Part shown: positions 55,817 to 64,000 of the stretch, piece after piece | Position numbering within the stretch: position 1 is the stretch's first letter | Layout: every line of letters starts with the position of its first letter | NCBI GenBank assembly: GCA_947167995.1 | Contig: CAMVKS010000003.1 | Location: 1 to 64,000 of the forward strand | DNA: 64,000 nucleotides | Direction of reading: 5' to 3' | Origin: an uncultured Prevotellaceae bacterium | Lineage (GTDB): Bacteria > Bacteroidota > Bacteroidia > Bacteroidales > Muribaculaceae | Notes under the pieces: model-generated | The model's database searches: none | Told to the model about the DNA's origin: nothing | What the model saw: only the letters and a program-made list of their open reading frames with translations | Program-made: the position numbers and the translations under genes

Positions 55817-55941
55817 TACAAATCTCATGAAAAAGACTCGTGTCTCAAGCTGTATAAAACAACAATTACAACAAGCTAACAACCAAAACATCAAATAAAA
55901 AAACTTGTAACTCTCGAGAGAAGTCCTGATACTGCTCTCTC

Positions 55942-55982
55942 TAAAGACATTATGTTTGCAATCGGAAAACATAATGTCTTTA
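55942..55982. terminator. Strong 16-bp hairpin downstream of aguB
   Basis: Arms 55942-55957 and 55967-55982 are perfectly complementary (TAAAGACATTATG type) with a 9-nt loop. No T-run follows on either strand beyond the arm itself, so it is only a tentative terminator. The remainder of the 296-bp gap 55817-56112 holds a pyrimidine-rich stretch and no recognised gene. Confidence 0.5.
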
Positions 55983-56112
55983 ATGAAAACTGCATCTAAA
56001 GCAAAGTGCTTTGTCCTTGATTGTCTTAAAAATCCCTCTCTCTCTATAAAAGACTAAGGGCGGCATAAAAATATGTTCTTATGTCTAAAAAAAGAGTGGC
56101 AAGAAATTATAG

Positions 56113-57810
56113 TTAGATGGTATTTAATTTTCGATATCGCACGCGAGTGGGTTCCTCTTTGCCTAAACGTTTTAATTTGTTTTCTTCATATTCCGAATAG
56201 GAACCCTCAAAGAAAAACACATTGCTGTCACCCTCAAAAGCAAGGATGTGAGTACAGATGCGGTCAAGGAACCATCGGTCGTGGCTGATTACCACAGCAC
56301 AACCCGCAAAGTCGTCAAGACCTTCTTCAAGAGCGCGAAGAGTATTCACATCAATATCGTTGGTTGGCTCGTCAAGAAGCAGCACATTTCCTTCTTCTTT
56401 GAGGGCAAGTGCCAATTGAAGACGGTTGCGCTCTCCGCCACTGAGCACACCACATTTCTTCTGCTGATCCACTCCTGAGAAATTGAAGCGAGACAGATAG
56501 GCACGAGCGTTCACGTCACGCCCGCCCATGCGCAACAGTTCAACGCCACCCGAAATCACATCATAGACCGTCTTGTCAGGATCGATGCTCGTGTGCTGCT
56601 GGTCAACGTATACAGCCTTCACGGTCTCTCCCACCTCAAAGGTGCCACTGTCGGGCTTTTCAAGCCCCATGATAAGGCGGAACAGCGTGGTCTTGCCAGC
56701 TCCATTGGGACCAATGACCCCCACAATGCCGTTAGGCGGCAACATAAAGTTGAGGTCGTCAAAGAGCAGTTTGTCACCATAGGCCTTTGCCACATGTTGA
56801 GCTTCTATCACCTTGTTGCCCAAGCGGGGGCCATTAGGAATAAATATCTCAAGTTTCTCCTCTTTTTCTTTGACGCTCTCATTGAGTAACTTGTCATAGC
56901 TGTTCAATCGGGCCTTTCCCTTGGCTTGACGTGCTTTAGGAGCCATTCTCACCCATTCGAGCTCACGCTGCAAGGTCTTGCGACGCTTGCTTTCGGTCTT
57001 CTCTTCCTGCGCCAGTCGCTGAGTTTTCTGCTCAAGCCAGCTACTATAGTTGCCTCGCCAGGGTATTCCCTCACCACGGTCAAGCTCTAAAATCCATCCT
57101 GCCACATGGTCAAGGAAGTAGCGGTCATGTGTCACGGCGATAACTGTGCCTTCATACTGCTGCAAATGCTGCTCAAGCCAGTCGATGGACTCAGCATCAA
57201 GATGGTTGGTGGGCTCATCAAGCAAGAGCACATCGGGCTTTTGAAGCAACAGTCTACACAGTGCCACACGACGGCGTTCACCACCACTCAAATGCTCGGT
57301 GAGTTGGTCACCCTCGGGACAGCGAAGAGCATCCATAGCACGCTCAAGTCGGCTATCAAGATTCCAGGCATCGGTCGAATCTATAATATCTTGAAGCTCG
57401 CCTTGACGAGCAAAGAGCTCATTCATTTTATCTTCATTCTCATAGTACTCAGGTAAACCAAATTTTTGGTTTATTTCTTCATATTCCTTGAGAGCATCAA
57501 CAATGTGCTGTACTCCTTCCTGGACAACCTCTTTAACGGTCTTGGCAGGGTCAAGCTGAGGATCCTGAGGTAGATACCCCACACTGTAACCTGGCGCAAA
57601 CACCACCTCGCCCTGATACTGTTTCTCGATGCCTGCTATGATTTTCATCAATGTGGATTTGCCTGCACCATTGAGGCCAATAATACCTATCTTCGCTCCA
57701 TAGAAAAACGAGAGATAAATGTTTTTGAGTATATGTTTCTGGTTTTGTTGGATAGTTTTACTAACCCCCACCATTGAGAAGATGATTTTCTTGTCGTCAA
57801 CTGTTGCCAT
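56113..57810 (-). CDS. ettA: ABC-F protein, energy-dependent translational throttle EttA
   Basis: Ribosome-binding ATPase of the ABC-F family that acts at the E site according to the ATP/ADP ratio. The 565-residue protein has two ABC domains: Walker A GLNGAGKS (45-52) and GPNGAGKT (367-374), signature LSGGE (174-178 and 456-460), and DEPTNHLD (198-205) and DEPTNDID (480-487). A short arm insertion (about 95-140) and the basic P-site tRNA-interaction linker (about 241-330) match EttA, not drug-resistance ABC-F types. No membrane segments are present. It follows the MBL-fold gene by 48 bp. Confidence 0.94.
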   Translation of the reverse strand: MATVDDKKIIFSMVGVSKTIQQNQKHILKNIYLSFFYGAKIGIIGLNGAGKSTLMKIIAGIEKQYQGEVVFAPGYSVGYLPQDPQLDPAKTVKEVVQEGVQHIVDALKEYEEINQKFGLPEYYENEDKMNELFARQGELQDIIDSTDAWNLDSRLERAMDALRCPEGDQLTEHLSGGERRRVALCRLLLQKPDVLLLDEPTNHLDAESIDWLEQHLQQYEGTVIAVTHDRYFLDHVAGWILELDRGEGIPWRGNYSSWLEQKTQRLAQEEKTESKRRKTLQRELEWVRMAPKARQAKGKARLNSYDKLLNESVKEKEEKLEIFIPNGPRLGNKVIEAQHVAKAYGDKLLFDDLNFMLPPNGIVGVIGPNGAGKTTLFRLIMGLEKPDSGTFEVGETVKAVYVDQQHTSIDPDKTVYDVISGGVELLRMGGRDVNARAYLSRFNFSGVDQQKKCGVLSGGERNRLQLALALKEEGNVLLLDEPTNDIDVNTLRALEEGLDDFAGCAVVISHDRWFLDRICTHILAFEGDSNVFFFEGSYSEYEENKLKRLGKEEPTRVRYRKLNTI

Positions 57811-57858
57811 AATATAAAAATGTTAATTTCTAAAAATCAAGAGAAAACTTATTACCGT

Positions 57859-58635
57859 TCACTTATCGCTATCTACCGTAATTGTCATGCCGTCGTAGGC
57901 AAGGGCCACTCCTACGGGAAGAGATTTCGACGTTACGGCATGGAGCCCTATTCCATGGCTCATGTGGATGAGAATAGCCTTGTCGGGCTTTATTTGTTCT
58001 ATGATTTCGAGTGCTTGTGAGAGAGAGATGTGCGATAGGTGCTCATCAAAGCGTAGTGCGTTCAATACAAGCAACGGAACTCTACGAATGCGCTCTATCT
58101 GTTCTTGTGCGATAGTTTTGCAATCGGTTATATAAGCCAATGGACCTATCTTGAATCCTAAAATTGGTAAACGGTAATGCAGCACCGGAATGGGTTCAAC
58201 TTTGATTCCTGCACAATCAAAGGCATCTTTTTCGTTTATTTCGACCAAATTGAAATGAGGTACACCAGGATAAGGATGCTCGGCAAAGCAGTATGAGAGC
58301 CGTTCACGCAGAGCCTTAATCACATCATGACGCGCAAAAATGGGTAAATCGTCGTAACCACGCAGTTCTTCTAAGCCTCCCACGTGATCATAGTGGATGT
58401 GGGTGATGAGCAACGCATCAAGATGAGAATCTCCAGTCGAAAGAATCTGTTGACGGAAGTCAGGACCACAGTCAATCATGATGCGTTTGCCACACCACTC
58501 GACCAACGCCGATTGGCGTAGACGCTTGTCGTGAGGATCGCCTGAACGGCAAACCTCACATTGGCAACCAATCTGTGGCACTCCAGTACTCGTGCCGCTA
58601 CCAAGTATCGTCAATTTGAGTCTGTCGTCTTTCAT
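57859..58635 (-). CDS. MBL-fold phosphodiesterase-like hydrolase (PhnP type)
   Basis: A 258-residue metallo-beta-lactamase-fold hydrolase with the metal motif THIHYDH (78-84) and an extra Cys cluster GCQCEVC (23-29), as in PhnP-like phosphodiesterases. LGSGTSTGVPQ at the N-terminus and the C-terminal IHMSHGIG segment support this. The physiological substrate is unknown; no phosphonate genes are nearby. The frame extends ten codons to a TTG at 58665, but the ATG at 58635 starts just before the conserved first strand and is preferred. A TAACTTTG box lies at 58740-58747. The gene is followed by ettA. Confidence 0.88.
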   Translation of the reverse strand: MKDDRLKLTILGSGTSTGVPQIGCQCEVCRSGDPHDKRLRQSALVEWCGKRIMIDCGPDFRQQILSTGDSHLDALLITHIHYDHVGGLEELRGYDDLPIFARHDVIKALRERLSYCFAEHPYPGVPHFNLVEINEKDAFDCAGIKVEPIPVLHYRLPILGFKIGPLAYITDCKTIAQEQIERIRRVPLLVLNALRFDEHLSHISLSQALEIIEQIKPDKAILIHMSHGIGLHAVTSKSLPVGVALAYDGMTITVDSDK

Positions 58636-58739
58636 ATTGTAGTTTTCTTTAAGCTCATCACTCAAATAATAACATTGGCACTATATCACATCGGTCGGAG
58701 TAGTTTCGTCTATTGACCGATTGGGTTGTTTATAGTTTA

Positions 58740-58747
58740 CAAAGTTA
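58740..58747 (-). promoter_or_regulatory. -7 box upstream of the MBL-fold gene
   Basis: TAACTTTG on the minus strand fits TAnnTTTG and would give a leader of about 100 nt. That leader contains a 6-bp inverted repeat TCGGTC/GACCGA (58691-58696 and 58715-58720). Confidence 0.5.
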
Positions 58748-58872
58748 CTCTTTTAGCATTAATATTCTACTATAAAACACTATTTTTTCATTTTTTTATC
58801 ACAAAAGATTTATTTTATAATGTTTTTCAAAAAAAAAGACAATTAGAATATGATAAATTAAAATAAAATTCT

Positions 58873-58880
58873 TATCTTTG
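58873..58880 (+). promoter_or_regulatory. -7 box of the nucleoside phosphorylase gene
   Basis: TATCTTTG on the plus strand, 50 bp before the ATG at 58931. No clear -33 TTTG was seen. Confidence 0.55.
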
Positions 58881-58930
58881 CTTTTTGTAGTTTAAATATA
58901 CCGAAATATAAATTTTAAATTCTTATCTAT

Positions 58931-59815
58931 ATGTCAAAAAGATTCATTCCCGACTCTGAGATGATCATCAACGATGATGGTTCCATCTTCCACATCCATC
59001 TGAAACCAGAACAACTCGCCGACAATATTATCATCTGTGGCGATCCTGGACGTGTTAACATGATTGCATCCTACTTCGACACTAAAGACTTTGAGGTGTC
59101 GAGTCGTGAGTTCCACACTATTGGTGGCACCTATCATGGAAAACCCATTATGGCATTGTCTCATGGTATTGGTGGTGACAATATCGACATTGTGATAACC
59201 GAGCTTGACGCACTTGCCAATGTTGACTTTTCCACACGCACAGTGAAAGAAGAACACCGCACTTTGAATATTGTGCGCATTGGCACCAGCGGTGGACTAC
59301 AACCCTATGTGCCCGTTGGAACTCCTGTTATTGCCAGCAAGGCTTTGGGCTTTGACGGTGTTATGAACTACTACGCTGGTCGCAACGAGGCATGTGATCT
59401 TGAGTTTGAGCACAAGTTCTGTGAGTTTGTGAAGTGGAATCCATTGTTCTGCAAACCTTACATCGTAGAAGCCGATCCAATGCTTGTTGAGAAAATTGGT
59501 CGCGACGACATGGTGCGTGGCTATACAATCTCAGCAGTGGGTTTCTACGGCCCGCAAGGTCGCGAGGTGCGTCTTCCATTGGCCGAGCCAGAACTCAACA
59601 AGCGCATTGAGGCATTTGAATATGAAGGTGGACATATCACAAACTATGAGATGGAAGGTGCCGCACTTCAAGGTCTTGCCAAGCTCATGGGTCACCGTGC
59701 CATTACCATTTGTTCTATTATTGCCAATCGAGTGGCTACGGTTGCCAACCCCAATTATAAAACAGCGGTCAACGACCTGGTGAAGACCGTGATTGAGCGA
59801 TTGATGGAAGATTAA
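58931..59815 (+). CDS. Nucleoside phosphorylase, uridine phosphorylase-like
   Basis: Splits nucleosides with phosphate to the free base and (deoxy)ribose-1-phosphate for salvage. The 294-residue protein of the PNP/UDP phosphorylase superfamily has CGDPGRV near residue 36 (phosphate loop), LSHGIGGDNIDIVI, RIGTSGGLQPYV, and NYEMEGAAL for ribose binding. The sequence favours the uridine phosphorylase branch but exact base specificity is not certain. It lies 21 bp before the DUF853 gene, so they are probably co-transcribed. Confidence 0.9.
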   Translation: MSKRFIPDSEMIINDDGSIFHIHLKPEQLADNIIICGDPGRVNMIASYFDTKDFEVSSREFHTIGGTYHGKPIMALSHGIGGDNIDIVITELDALANVDFSTRTVKEEHRTLNIVRIGTSGGLQPYVPVGTPVIASKALGFDGVMNYYAGRNEACDLEFEHKFCEFVKWNPLFCKPYIVEADPMLVEKIGRDDMVRGYTISAVGFYGPQGREVRLPLAEPELNKRIEAFEYEGGHITNYEMEGAALQGLAKLMGHRAITICSIIANRVATVANPNYKTAVNDLVKTVIERLMED

Positions 59816-59836
59816 TTTCTATACAATTAAATTATT

Positions 59837-61441
59837 ATGTACAAAGATAATCAATTATACGTTGCACATAGCTCTAATGGGCCAATATACATCAATGGCA
59901 AGATGGCAAATCGCCACGGCCTGATTGCCGGAGCTACTGGTACAGGAAAGACTGTTTCGCTTCAAGTGCTTGCCGAGAGCTTCAGCAACGCTGGAGTGCC
60001 TTGTTTTATGGCCGATATAAAGGGCGACCTCTCGGGCATCAGCCAACCAGGTAAAATCTCGGGGTTTATCGAGAAAAGGTTACCCGAATTTGGCCTAAAC
60101 GAAGCAGAACTTCAATTTGAGGGATGCCCTGTGAGGTTTTATGATGTCTTCGGCACTCAGGGTCACCCCATGAGAACTCGCATCTCTAACATGGGGCCAT
60201 TGCTGCTCTCACGGCTTTTGGGACTGAACGATGTGCAAAGTGGTGTGCTCAACATCGTTTTCAAGGTTGCCGACGAACGAGGACTGCTTCTTGATGACCT
60301 TAAGGACTTGCGTGCCATGATTGACTATGTGGGAAAACATGCATCGGAGTACACAACAAAGTATGGTAATGTTTCAAGCGCGAGTATTGGCGCCATACAA
60401 CGTTCGTTGCTCGCCCTTGAAGATCAAGGCGGTGACAAATTCTTTGGTGAACCGTCATTCGATATTCAAGATCTCATCGCACGCGAAGGCGGTAAAGGTG
60501 TAATGAGCATTCTTGCTGCCGATGAACTACAGCGCAACCCCAAGCTCTATTCCACTTTCCTGTTGTGGCTTTTGTCAGAACTATATGTCACTCTTCCTGA
60601 GGTTGGTGACATGGACTTGCCTAAACTCATCTTCTTCTTTGATGAAGCACACATGCTCTTTGATGACACATCAAAGGCACTTGTTGATAAAATTGAACAA
60701 GTAATACGCCTGATGCGAAGCAAGGGTGTGGGAATATATTTTGTCACACAAAGCCCAGCCGACTTACCTGAGATTGTCCTTGGACAGCTTGGAAATCGTA
60801 TTCAGCATGCTATGCGCGCCTACACTCCACGTGACATCAAAGCAGTGAAGGTTGCTGCCGAAACATTCAGAGCAAACCCAGACTTTGACACGTCAGAGGC
60901 CATCTCAAACCTTGAGACTGGTGAGGCTCTTGTATCTTTCCTTGACGAGAAAGGTGCTCCTGCTGTGGTGGAACGTGCCAAAATCCTGTTCCCTCTCAGC
61001 CAGATAGGCCCCATCGATGCCATGACACGCAATTCATTTATTAATCGTTCGTCTATCTATGGTAAATATGACGAGTTGAAAGAGCGTGAGAGTGCCTTCG
61101 AGGTATTGTTGGCCGAGAGTGAGAAAGCCGAAAAGGAGGCCGCCGAAGCCGCTGCTGCCAAGGAAGCTGAAAAACAAGCCGAGAAAGAGGCTAAAGAGGC
61201 TGAAAAAGAGAAAAAGAAACCTGGAATCTTCAGTAAGGTGTGGAAAGCTATTGTCACGGCTGTCACTGCCGCTATTGCTACCATTGTGGGGACAAAGATA
61301 GGAAACGCAGTTTCGGGCACCAAGAGCCGTAAAAGTTCGACCACCACAACAGGCAAGATTGCAAAAAGTGCCACAAGTGCCGCCACACGCACTATTACGA
61401 GAGAGCTAACTCGAAGCATTCTTGGCAACCTCGGTAAGTAA
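59837..61441 (+). CDS. DUF853 / HerA-like P-loop ATPase
   Basis: A 534-residue ATPase of the DUF853 (YjgR-like) group related to HerA helicases. The Walker A motif GATGTGKT is at about 32-39 and the Walker B LIFFFDEAHMLF at about 261-272. Conserved MADIKGDLSG and VYFVTQSP-like FVTQSPADLP segments fit the family. The C-terminal part is low complexity: a Glu/Ala/Lys coiled-coil of about 50 residues, a hydrophobic Val/Ala/Ile stretch and a Ser/Thr-rich tail ending RELTRSILGNLGK. The cellular role of the family is not settled. It follows the phosphorylase gene in the same transcript. Confidence 0.88.
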   Translation: MYKDNQLYVAHSSNGPIYINGKMANRHGLIAGATGTGKTVSLQVLAESFSNAGVPCFMADIKGDLSGISQPGKISGFIEKRLPEFGLNEAELQFEGCPVRFYDVFGTQGHPMRTRISNMGPLLLSRLLGLNDVQSGVLNIVFKVADERGLLLDDLKDLRAMIDYVGKHASEYTTKYGNVSSASIGAIQRSLLALEDQGGDKFFGEPSFDIQDLIAREGGKGVMSILAADELQRNPKLYSTFLLWLLSELYVTLPEVGDMDLPKLIFFFDEAHMLFDDTSKALVDKIEQVIRLMRSKGVGIYFVTQSPADLPEIVLGQLGNRIQHAMRAYTPRDIKAVKVAAETFRANPDFDTSEAISNLETGEALVSFLDEKGAPAVVERAKILFPLSQIGPIDAMTRNSFINRSSIYGKYDELKERESAFEVLLAESEKAEKEAAEAAAAKEAEKQAEKEAKEAEKEKKKPGIFSKVWKAIVTAVTAAIATIVGTKIGNAVSGTKSRKSSTTTTGKIAKSATSAATRTITRELTRSILGNLGK

Positions 61442-61470
61442 AAACGGTGATTGTTGCTTAAAACAATATG

Positions 61471-61506
61471 AGGGTGTGGTATTATTTTACCATACCCTTA
61501 ATCTTT
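61471..61506 (+). terminator. Terminator after the DUF853 gene
   Basis: Arms AGGGTGTGGTA (61471-61481) and TACCATACCCT (61488-61498), with one G-U pair, are followed by TAATCTTTT on the plus strand. It sits 29 bp beyond the stop. Confidence 0.75.
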
Positions 61507-61510
61507 TAAT

Positions 61511-61546
61511 GATAAAAAATCCCCAGCGTCGAAGCACTGGGGATTT
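61511..61546 (-). terminator. Terminator after the pyrophosphate-dependent PFK gene
   Basis: A 10-bp GC-rich stem (arms 61517-61526 and 61537-61546) runs on the minus strand into TTTTTTATC. It lies about 70 bp beyond the end of the convergent phosphofructokinase gene. Confidence 0.8.
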
Positions 61547-61617
61547 GCAAGCTGTAAAAAAGGTTTGTAAAAATGAGACACACGTCTCACTGGTAGCGGT
61601 CTTTCGACAAGCTACCT

Positions 61618-63291
61618 TTATTCTCCACCTTGCTCGTAATAGAGGGTACAAGATGTTTGGTCGCACATCTCTGGAGAACCAAAGTACTGAATTGGCCCTG
61701 GATAGATGTAGCAAGTCTCCTTAGCCCAAAGTTTGCGGCTGTTGGCAAACACTCTGAAAGGTTTACCCTTTAGGTCAACAAGAGCCTTCTTGATAACAGG
61801 CTTTTGCTTGCCGTTGCGGTGCTCCATGTTCATCATCATGGTGATGGGTATTCCACCAACCTCCCACTCTGCTGCAGGCTTAGCGAGATGACGAATAGAT
61901 GACATATAGCCAGTTGCGCCTGCATTGATGAGCATTGTAGCATTAAATCCCAATGCATAGCAGTAGTCGGCGTCGAAGTTCGATGGATCGGCACAGCGAC
62001 CTTCGTAACCGAAGAAGTGGTGCTGAGTCTTGAACTTACCCACAAAGCGACCTTCATCTTTCATTTTTTGGAGTTTCTTGGCAACCATCTCGCTGAGCAG
62101 TTTCTCTGTCTCGATGAGTGAAAGCTGCACGTTGCCGTGAGGATCGCGATCGAGAGTGAGCTGGCGTGCCACAGTTGGAGGTAATGTCTCAAAACGCTGC
62201 TTGTTCTCGGGGGTCAATTTCGATAGCACGAAATCCCGTTGCTCGTCGAGATGTAGCTTCGAAAAGTCGGGGTGCTCAGCAAGGATGTCGTTGAGTTCGT
62301 CGATAAGCTTCTTCATTGCTGGCATAAATTCCACGAGACCTTCAGGAATAAGGACGATACCAAAATTCTTGCCCTTGGCGGCACGAGCAGCAACCACCTG
62401 TGCGATGTCGTTAACAACATCGTCGAGATACATTCCCTTAGCTGCCACTTCCTCGCCAATCACACAGTAGTTGGGCTGAGTCTGCAGTGCACACTCAAGA
62501 GCGATGTGCGATGCCGAGCGTCCCATGAGTTTGATGAAGTGCCAGTACTTCTTGGCGCTATTACAGTCACGCTCCACGTTACCTATGAGCTCACTGTAAA
62601 GCTTAGTCGCAGTGTCGAAACCGAATGAGATCTCCACCTTTTCATTCTTCAAGTCACCATCGATGGTTTTGGGTACGCCAATCACTTGAACGGGGACGTT
62701 CTTGGCCTTGTAATACTCGGCAAGCACAGCGGCGTTTGTATTGCTGTCATCGCCTCCAATAATTACGATAGCCTTGATGTTTAGCTCATTGATGATTTGC
62801 AGTCCCTTCTCAAATTGCTCGGGCTTCTCAAGCTTGGTGCGGCCCGAACCAATCATATCAAATCCACCGCAGTTGCGATATTCATCAATGATTTCACGAG
62901 TGAGCTCCTTGTAATCATGGTCAATAAGACCCTCAGGACCCATCAGGAAACCATAAAGTCGGCTGTTCTCGTTAAGAGCTTTGATGCCGTCGAAAATACC
63001 ACAAATCACATTGTGACCACCAGGTGCCTGACCACCCGACAGGATCACACCAACATTGCAAGGCTCATCGCTGTGCATAGTTGTTGCATTCTCATCTCTC
63101 ACAAAAGTGAGCTCGGGAAGACCGTAAGTGTTAGGGAACAACCTCTTAATATCTTCCTGATTGCCTGCCGACTTTGTCGCAGCACCCCTTACAACCTTTA
63201 CCGGTCCCTGCAAAGCAGCAGGGAGTTTGGGCTGATATGACGAACGCAATTGTTGAAGAATACTTTTCTGCTTGAATTTTAAAATATCCAT
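61618..63291 (-). CDS. pfp: Pyrophosphate-dependent 6-phosphofructokinase
   Basis: Phosphorylates fructose-6-phosphate with pyrophosphate instead of ATP, a reversible glycolytic step that saves ATP. The 557-residue protein is of the long PFP type. The nucleotide/PPi site reads GGDDS (179-183), with the second Asp that marks PPi use, and the catalytic loop is PKTIDGDL (207-214). GGQAPGGHN (86-94) forms the phosphate-binding turn. It is a single gene with its own terminator. Confidence 0.94.
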   Translation of the reverse strand: MDILKFKQKSILQQLRSSYQPKLPAALQGPVKVVRGAATKSAGNQEDIKRLFPNTYGLPELTFVRDENATTMHSDEPCNVGVILSGGQAPGGHNVICGIFDGIKALNENSRLYGFLMGPEGLIDHDYKELTREIIDEYRNCGGFDMIGSGRTKLEKPEQFEKGLQIINELNIKAIVIIGGDDSNTNAAVLAEYYKAKNVPVQVIGVPKTIDGDLKNEKVEISFGFDTATKLYSELIGNVERDCNSAKKYWHFIKLMGRSASHIALECALQTQPNYCVIGEEVAAKGMYLDDVVNDIAQVVAARAAKGKNFGIVLIPEGLVEFMPAMKKLIDELNDILAEHPDFSKLHLDEQRDFVLSKLTPENKQRFETLPPTVARQLTLDRDPHGNVQLSLIETEKLLSEMVAKKLQKMKDEGRFVGKFKTQHHFFGYEGRCADPSNFDADYCYALGFNATMLINAGATGYMSSIRHLAKPAAEWEVGGIPITMMMNMEHRNGKQKPVIKKALVDLKGKPFRVFANSRKLWAKETCYIYPGPIQYFGSPEMCDQTSCTLYYEQGGE

Positions 63292-63641
63292 TTTATTACC
63301 TTAAATATTTTTTAACTATTACCTTATTTTTTTGCAAAGTAATAAAATAATGATATTTTATGCAATAATAAAATATATAAAAAATCTTTATTGGGCTGGT
63401 TTACCGATTGCATAAACAGTCTTGAGTGCCACCACAAAGAGGTTAAACGACTAAAATCACCCAACGTTCTCCGAACCTCATAAGATTTTCTCAGCTCTTT
63501 TTTTGTGATGGCGTGCGTAAGTCGTAAGCCTCAAACCGACCTATGACATTCTCTACCACAAAACAAACAACTAAATAACAAAAACTAATAACTGTTTTGA
63601 AAAAAATGTGTAATTTTGCCACATTAATTGCAATAAGTACA
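63292..63641. other. Divergent intergenic region pfp/flippase
   Basis: A 350-bp AT-rich gap. TAATTTTG at 63611-63618 is a -7 box for the flippase, 23 bp before its ATG. A 7/8 match (TTACTTTG) lies about 45 bp upstream of pfp on the minus strand. The middle, around 63400-63540, is less AT-rich but no gene, RNA or repeat was recognised in it. Confidence 0.45.
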
Positions 63642-64000
63642 ATGGAAGACAACCCACGCCCACTGAAAGAACGCACTGAGCAGAGCCTGTTCTGGAGCAT
63701 GCTGAACAATGGCACGCTGCAGGTGCTGAACATACTCTTTGGTGTGGTGCTGGCGAGACTTCTCACCCCAGGCGACTATGGCATTGTGGGAGTGCTCACC
63801 ATTTTCACTCTTATTGCCGGAAACTTGCAAAGTAGCGGTTTCACACAAGCACTCATCAACCTAAAGGAGCCTAAACACGAAGACTACAACTCTGTGTTCT
63901 GGTTCAATGTTACGACCAGTGTCATTCTTTATACTGTTCTTTGGTTCTGCGCTCCGTTGATTGCTGATTTTTTCCATCAACCAGTGCTTACTGATGTGTC
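63642..64000 (+). CDS. Polysaccharide flippase (MOP/Wzx type), 5' part
   Basis: The gene runs off the right edge; 119 codons are visible. After a charged N-terminus (MEDNPRPLKERTEQSLFW) comes NNGTLQVLNILFGVVLARLLTPGDYG in pieces typical of lipopolysaccharide or capsule flippases, with the conserved ARLL-P-DYG turn after the first helix. Further hydrophobic segments follow around residues 50-70 and 92-112. Such proteins flip lipid-linked oligosaccharides to the periplasmic side. It probably opens a surface-polysaccharide cluster beyond the window, which cannot be checked here. Confidence 0.85.
   Translation, partial: MEDNPRPLKERTEQSLFWSMLNNGTLQVLNILFGVVLARLLTPGDYGIVGVLTIFTLIAGNLQSSGFTQALINLKEPKHEDYNSVFWFNVTTSVILYTVLWFCAPLIADFFHQPVLTDV

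Noticed and set aside
55827..55898. A 23-codon open frame after aguB
   Set aside because: It is short, Gln/Asn-rich by chance composition, and has no ribosome site or conserved feature.
63400..63600. Possible RNA gene or attachment site before the flippase
   Set aside because: No tRNA-like fold, repeat or integrase remnant could be found.

Overview
The window looks like chromosome from a gut-type member of the Bacteroidales, most likely Muribaculaceae or a close relative. This rests on several observations. Many genes are preceded by the Bacteroidetes promoter (TTTG, about 19 bp, then TAnnTTTG). Characteristic family fusions are present: FeoA-FeoB, LpxC-FabZ, and DAHP synthase with a C-terminal chorismate mutase. 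A SprA type IX secretion translocon occurs together with secreted proteins carrying short conserved C-terminal tails. DUF4924, DUF4836 and DUF3109 genes are also present. The family-level assignment is an inference. No rRNA, tRNA, CRISPR array, phage or insertion sequence was recognised.

Layout. 0.1-5.4 kb: B12-dependent ribonucleotide reductase and an FeoAB iron transporter. 5.8-13.9 kb: ruvA and the giant sprA. 14-17.3 kb: lipid A operon lpxD-lpxC/fabZ-lpxA. 17.4-22.1 kb: DAHP synthase/chorismate mutase, a PAP2 phosphatase, smpB, a Yip1-like membrane protein and a LolC/E-like permease. 22.1-27.1 kb: gyrA followed by two paralogous TPR proteins. 27.3-31.4 kb: wecB-galE-lepA. 31.6-39.0 kb: a block of four secreted proteins containing six cohesin-like repeats plus a dockerin, a dockerin/cohesin-like/sorting-tail protein, and two paralogues with a shared N-terminal module and tail. 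39.3-45.4 kb: trpS, a remnant of a secreted-protein tail, and the run tatA-tatC-NSS transporter-folP-cdaA-DUF3109. 45.6-51.7 kb: crp-like regulator, DUF4924, rfbD, prfC, then an AmgK-like sugar kinase fused to a RapZ-type C-terminal domain and coupled to a MurU-like nucleotidyltransferase. 51.8-55.8 kb: DUF4836 lipoprotein, a small acidic protein, and aguA-aguB for agmatine to putrescine. 56.1-64 kb: ettA with a PhnP-like hydrolase, nucleoside phosphorylase with a DUF853 ATPase, PPi-dependent phosphofructokinase, and the start of a polysaccharide flippase.

Most genes are housekeeping. The two parts that deserve attention are the cohesin/dockerin-like surface-protein block at 31.6-39.0 kb, which could form a secreted or surface-assembled complex exported with the help of SprA, and the amino-sugar kinase/RapZ-domain fusion at 49.5-51.7 kb, which could couple cell-wall sugar recycling to metabolite sensing. 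Smaller points are a perfect Fur-like palindrome inside the sprA signal-peptide codons, nested competing inverted repeats in front of aguA, an orphan sorting-tail remnant at 40.5 kb, and several genes whose longest open frame starts inside its own promoter, so that the start has to be moved downstream.
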